From positions 309,507-373,506 of the forward strand of contig VZTJ01004376.1 of assembly GCA_013397795.1 (NCBI GenBank): a DNA stretch of 64,000 nucleotides. Reading direction: 5' to 3'. The position numbers and the translations under genes were made by a program. The stretch's first letter is position 1; every line of letters begins with the position of its first letter. The notes under the pieces were generated by a model that was not told the origin of the DNA, did not search any database, and saw nothing but the letters and a program-made list of their open reading frames with translations. The stretch comes from Orthonyx spaldingii (lineage: Eukaryota > Chordata > Aves > Passeriformes > Orthonychidae). Shown here in pieces: positions 60,565 to 64,000 of this stretch.

Positions 60565-63500
60565 GTTGTGCAAATCTTGCTGCAGGGTCATCATAAAGTC
60601 AGAATACTTCTCACCTCCCGGGAGTCTGTCCTGAAGGACAGACGGAGAGAAGCAGGGAAAGGGACCAAGAGTCAGAAGCATTCTACTTTGTTAATTTTCT
60701 CCAGCAGGATTTTCTTATGCATTCTTACAGTAGTCTTCAAATCTATTCAAGACACAGTAGAAACCCAAGGATAATGCCTCTTTCTTGAAATTTGATAAGC
60801 CTATGGACAAAATTCCCCCTCACCTTCAAGAAATCATCACAGTACTTTACAACAGAAGATTGCTGGGCTACAGATAAGCTCAAACCTCACAAATAGCAAG
60901 TAAATAAAATGAAAGTTTCTATTCACTTTTCAGAGAAAATACTGAGCCATTAAATGTCAAATGCCATTCACCATCTTTCACTGCCTTACCCACTGGATCC
61001 TACTACTTGCAAGTTTCTTAGCTCTAATTGTGACAACACTGTTTTAGAAATGTTAAAAGTGCTAAAAGTGCTGGGCAAATGAATACAACAAGTAAAAAAA
61101 CCCATTGTTTCAGAGAATAATGAAACTCATCAGCATTTTTTTCACCATTATTGCGTAACAATCCAACAATTTGGTCTTATACATCCATATATTATATTCT
61201 TGTCATACTTTTTAAAAGTGACACAGTCTGAGGGCAGCTGAAAACCAAATCCTGTCAAAGACTGAAGCGGGGTTAACAGCTGGAAAGCATAATTGATCTT
61301 TACTGCAGCTGATAGACTTGCACACATCAGTGCTGAAACAGATATTTCCAGACCACAGTGCAGTTGGATAAGAATCTTCTCATCTGAGGTACAAGCACAG
61401 AGATTACAGCTGGCAGCAGTAGGGGAGAGATCCTTCTGTCACAGAGCAAAGTGTCTTTCTGAAGGAATGGGAACCCTATGCTAATGCCTGCAGAGATTAT
61501 AGGACCAGTAGGAATAGTTATGATCATTGTTTAATCTTCTGAATATAATAAGCCTTTCTCTCTTGTAACTTGCTCTTATCCATTCAGAACTTGAACACAA
61601 TTATCCAATGTGCAGTGGTAGATGATGGGCAAATGGTACCAACCCATAATGATGAAGCCGCACAAATCCAGTTCCGTTCTGCATTAAGCATACAAAATAT
61701 ACCTCTAGTATTACATCAATGCTGCTATTATTTCTTCTGGTAGAATTAAAAGGAAAATTCAAAAACCCCACCACACATTATTTATCAGCCTTAATTCATG
61801 GCCTTCTGGATGGAGGCTTTACTGAAGATTCATATTTGGGGTGTCTGATCTGCCTCTGGAAAAGATGTGCACTTCTTTTTTCCACGTTGCCAGTATTTAT
61901 CACTGCCGGTGATTCCAAGCTGTCATTAACACTTAGAAATCACAAAATTGAAGGCTAGAAGTGTATATAAACCTTAAGAAATTGCTGATGTAAAATGTTT
62001 CTTCTTCACTGACTCCAAATGTGCATGGCCCATGAGAAAGAGAAATTCAAATGTTGGCATGCAAATACACAAGGGACTTGTAGAGCACAATTTCTGCCTG
62101 ACTCATGTGAGGGAAAGTCGGTGCCCACAGGCAGCTCGGCTCAGCAGCCTATGCTGCCAGTGAGCCATGGTCCCACAGTGGGCTGAGCCCTGCACACAGC
62201 CAGGTGGATGCTGAGCACTCTCTGTAGCAACCTGACCACATTCTCCTGCCTTCTACACTCAGTCTTGGTCAGTGATCAAGATGTTCAAAAAACAAAACAT
62301 CAATACCATCACCATGACACCAGGACACATGGCTGCTTCTTATTTCCATGGCTCAGCACAGTGTCTGCAGCAAGTGCAAAGCATTCCAGGTAGCTTGTAA
62401 AGGAAAGTGTTTAATCTAAAATAAAATTGCAATTTTCTTTTTAAATTTTCCCAGTCTAAGATGACCAAGTAGGTTAAAACCGAACCCTGATATTATTTGT
62501 TTCCTTAGAACTGCTTGTCCTAAAGTTCCCAAGGACTACCAAGGCAGTGTAGGTAGCTGAAAGAATGAATAAAAATAGGGGCTTTGCTTGTTGAAGGAGA
62601 GCTCCCAGCATAAGTGTTTAGTGTAGGAATCAATAAAACTTGTTTCACAAGTACAAGGTTTTTTCCTCAAACCCTACTGAAAATTTTATTTTTAAGGGCA
62701 AAAATAACATACATGCATTTTTATTTCTATCAACAGCAGAGTTAAATCCTACAGAAAGAAGGTGATTGCTGTTAGTACTAATACACAGCACACAAAAGGC
62801 ATTTACTGAGAGGAGGACACTTTCTGCCAGTCAGAGGGATGAACCTATGAAGGTTCTAAGCTAAACAAATAAGGTACCTAAAAAGTTTAAAAGGTCTTTT
62901 CATTAAGTTTTGAATGAACAGGCAGTCTGCACATTTTTCACAGCCACGTATGTATCATATAGGTTAGAATAGCAATGCTCTAAGATGGTTCTCTATTGGT
63001 ATATATAATATCTACCACAAGGAACAGTCCAGAATTGGGTCCTCTGTCCTGTAAGCTGTGTGACATAATGATATGTTCAGATTAATTTTATATCTTAAAT
63101 GGCAACATTTCTACACAACTTGCGTTCAGACACAAAATGCTGAGTGAACTCCCAGATCCCATCTTCCTTCTCTGGATAGTGAGGCAGTTTCCATGTGCCC
63201 TTGTGCTAACAAAGGGTTAAAACCTTTTCTTATGTTCCTAGTGGGTTGCAAAAGAAACTGCTGAAGCTGATCAATGACCACTGTTAAGACCTGGAAACCA
63301 ATTATAAACCTGAAATTTGTGATGAACAAAGCTCTGAAACACTAGGATGAAAACTACTGAATTAGTCTAGTTCATTAAAATCATTAATAGTCATGAAATG
63401 AAAACCACCAGAGTCCAAAAAGGCTTAATGCCCTATCCATATTAATTAGATGGGAGCAAATCTGAAGTGAAAAGCAGCACATGCTTTGTAGAATTAGCAA

Positions 63501-64000
63501 TTGCTCTCTACAGACTACACAGATCTCTATTAAAATTCAGTTTAATTAAAATTGATCACGTTAAGAAACTGATGTGGTTAATTAACTGAATTCCTGAACT
63601 TCTTTTCATACATTTCACAAATGCATTGTACACTGTTTTCCTGGGTGACAGCTTATGTTGCAGTGAAAATCTTGATTTCACAGGTTAATGCTGCATGTTC
63701 CATGAGGCCTTAAGTTCCCGTGTCCCCGCCAGGAAACCCTGACAGCACAGGGAAAATGACAGGCCTTAGAAACTTCCAAAATCTTCCACCACAAAGCCTG
63801 GCTGGAGTTGTAAACAGTTTCTCTTTTAGATAAGTGTGGAACTCTGGGCACGTATGAAGAAACATCCCAAGAGCTGTGATCTCATAAGGTCTGACATTAG
63901 AACTACACAAAGATCCATACATAGATGCAAGCATCAGCACAGACTGACATAAACAGCCAAAGGCTCTGCTCTATGCAGTTAATGAACATAAACATGCAGA
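60565..64000. other. Non-coding, AT-rich DNA
   Basis: No gene is seen. A GC-richer patch lies at 62100-62220. Frames are all under 80 codons and show no recognised domain. Confidence 0.65.

Noticed and set aside
60460..60681. Val/Cys repeat protein on the minus strand
   Set aside because: Translation of a CA microsatellite.

Overview
This window looks like 64 kb of bird nuclear DNA, most likely non-coding and possibly a gene desert or a very long intron. The bird assignment rests on the 3' end of a CR1-type LINE (the main LINE of birds) at 31729-33029 and on an avian endogenous-retrovirus LTR inside it, together with otherwise low density of recognisable interspersed repeats. A passerine is plausible but not proven. 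I found no open frame that I can assign to a protein family and no tRNA, rRNA or CRISPR array. Several of the longer open frames begin at TTG or CTG rather than ATG, and most sit in GC-rich patches or inside the LTR, where long frames arise easily.

Layout. From 1 to about 15,600 the DNA is AT-rich and holds small tandem repeats, homopolymer runs and several perfect short hairpins, one of them built from two facing forkhead-type words (6305-6336). A small CpG-rich patch lies at 15690-15860. Two diverged copies of one roughly 85-bp sequence lie at 14906 and 16362. The strongest regulatory candidate is the CpG island at about 21030-21460. It contains an assembly gap, a 17-bp x3 tandem repeat, two CCAAT-type boxes, and a 3' edge that looks like a splice donor. 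Pyrimidine-rich DNA follows at 26560-28800.

From 31729 to 33029 a minus-strand CR1 3' end is split by an 867-bp solo LTR, with a 5-bp target duplication still visible. The rest is again AT-rich. It holds a MEF2-type site beside retained CpGs (36480-36800), an old palindromic DNA-transposon-like remnant (45620-45770), (GATA)12 (49209), a nuclear-receptor-type palindrome (50653), and a GC-rich domain (51240-53140). At the left end of that domain lies the most striking object of the window, a roughly 42-bp-stem hairpin with a 10-nt loop (51983-52077). A (CA)n tract abutting a perfect splice-donor word sits near 60,509-60,564.

No set of genes works together here. What the window may offer is regulatory: a candidate CpG-island promoter, several blocks that look like conserved non-coding elements, a candidate new hairpin RNA, and an apparent excess of perfect short palindromes that could be footprints of replication template switching. 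Conservation, expression and repeat-library searches could not be run.
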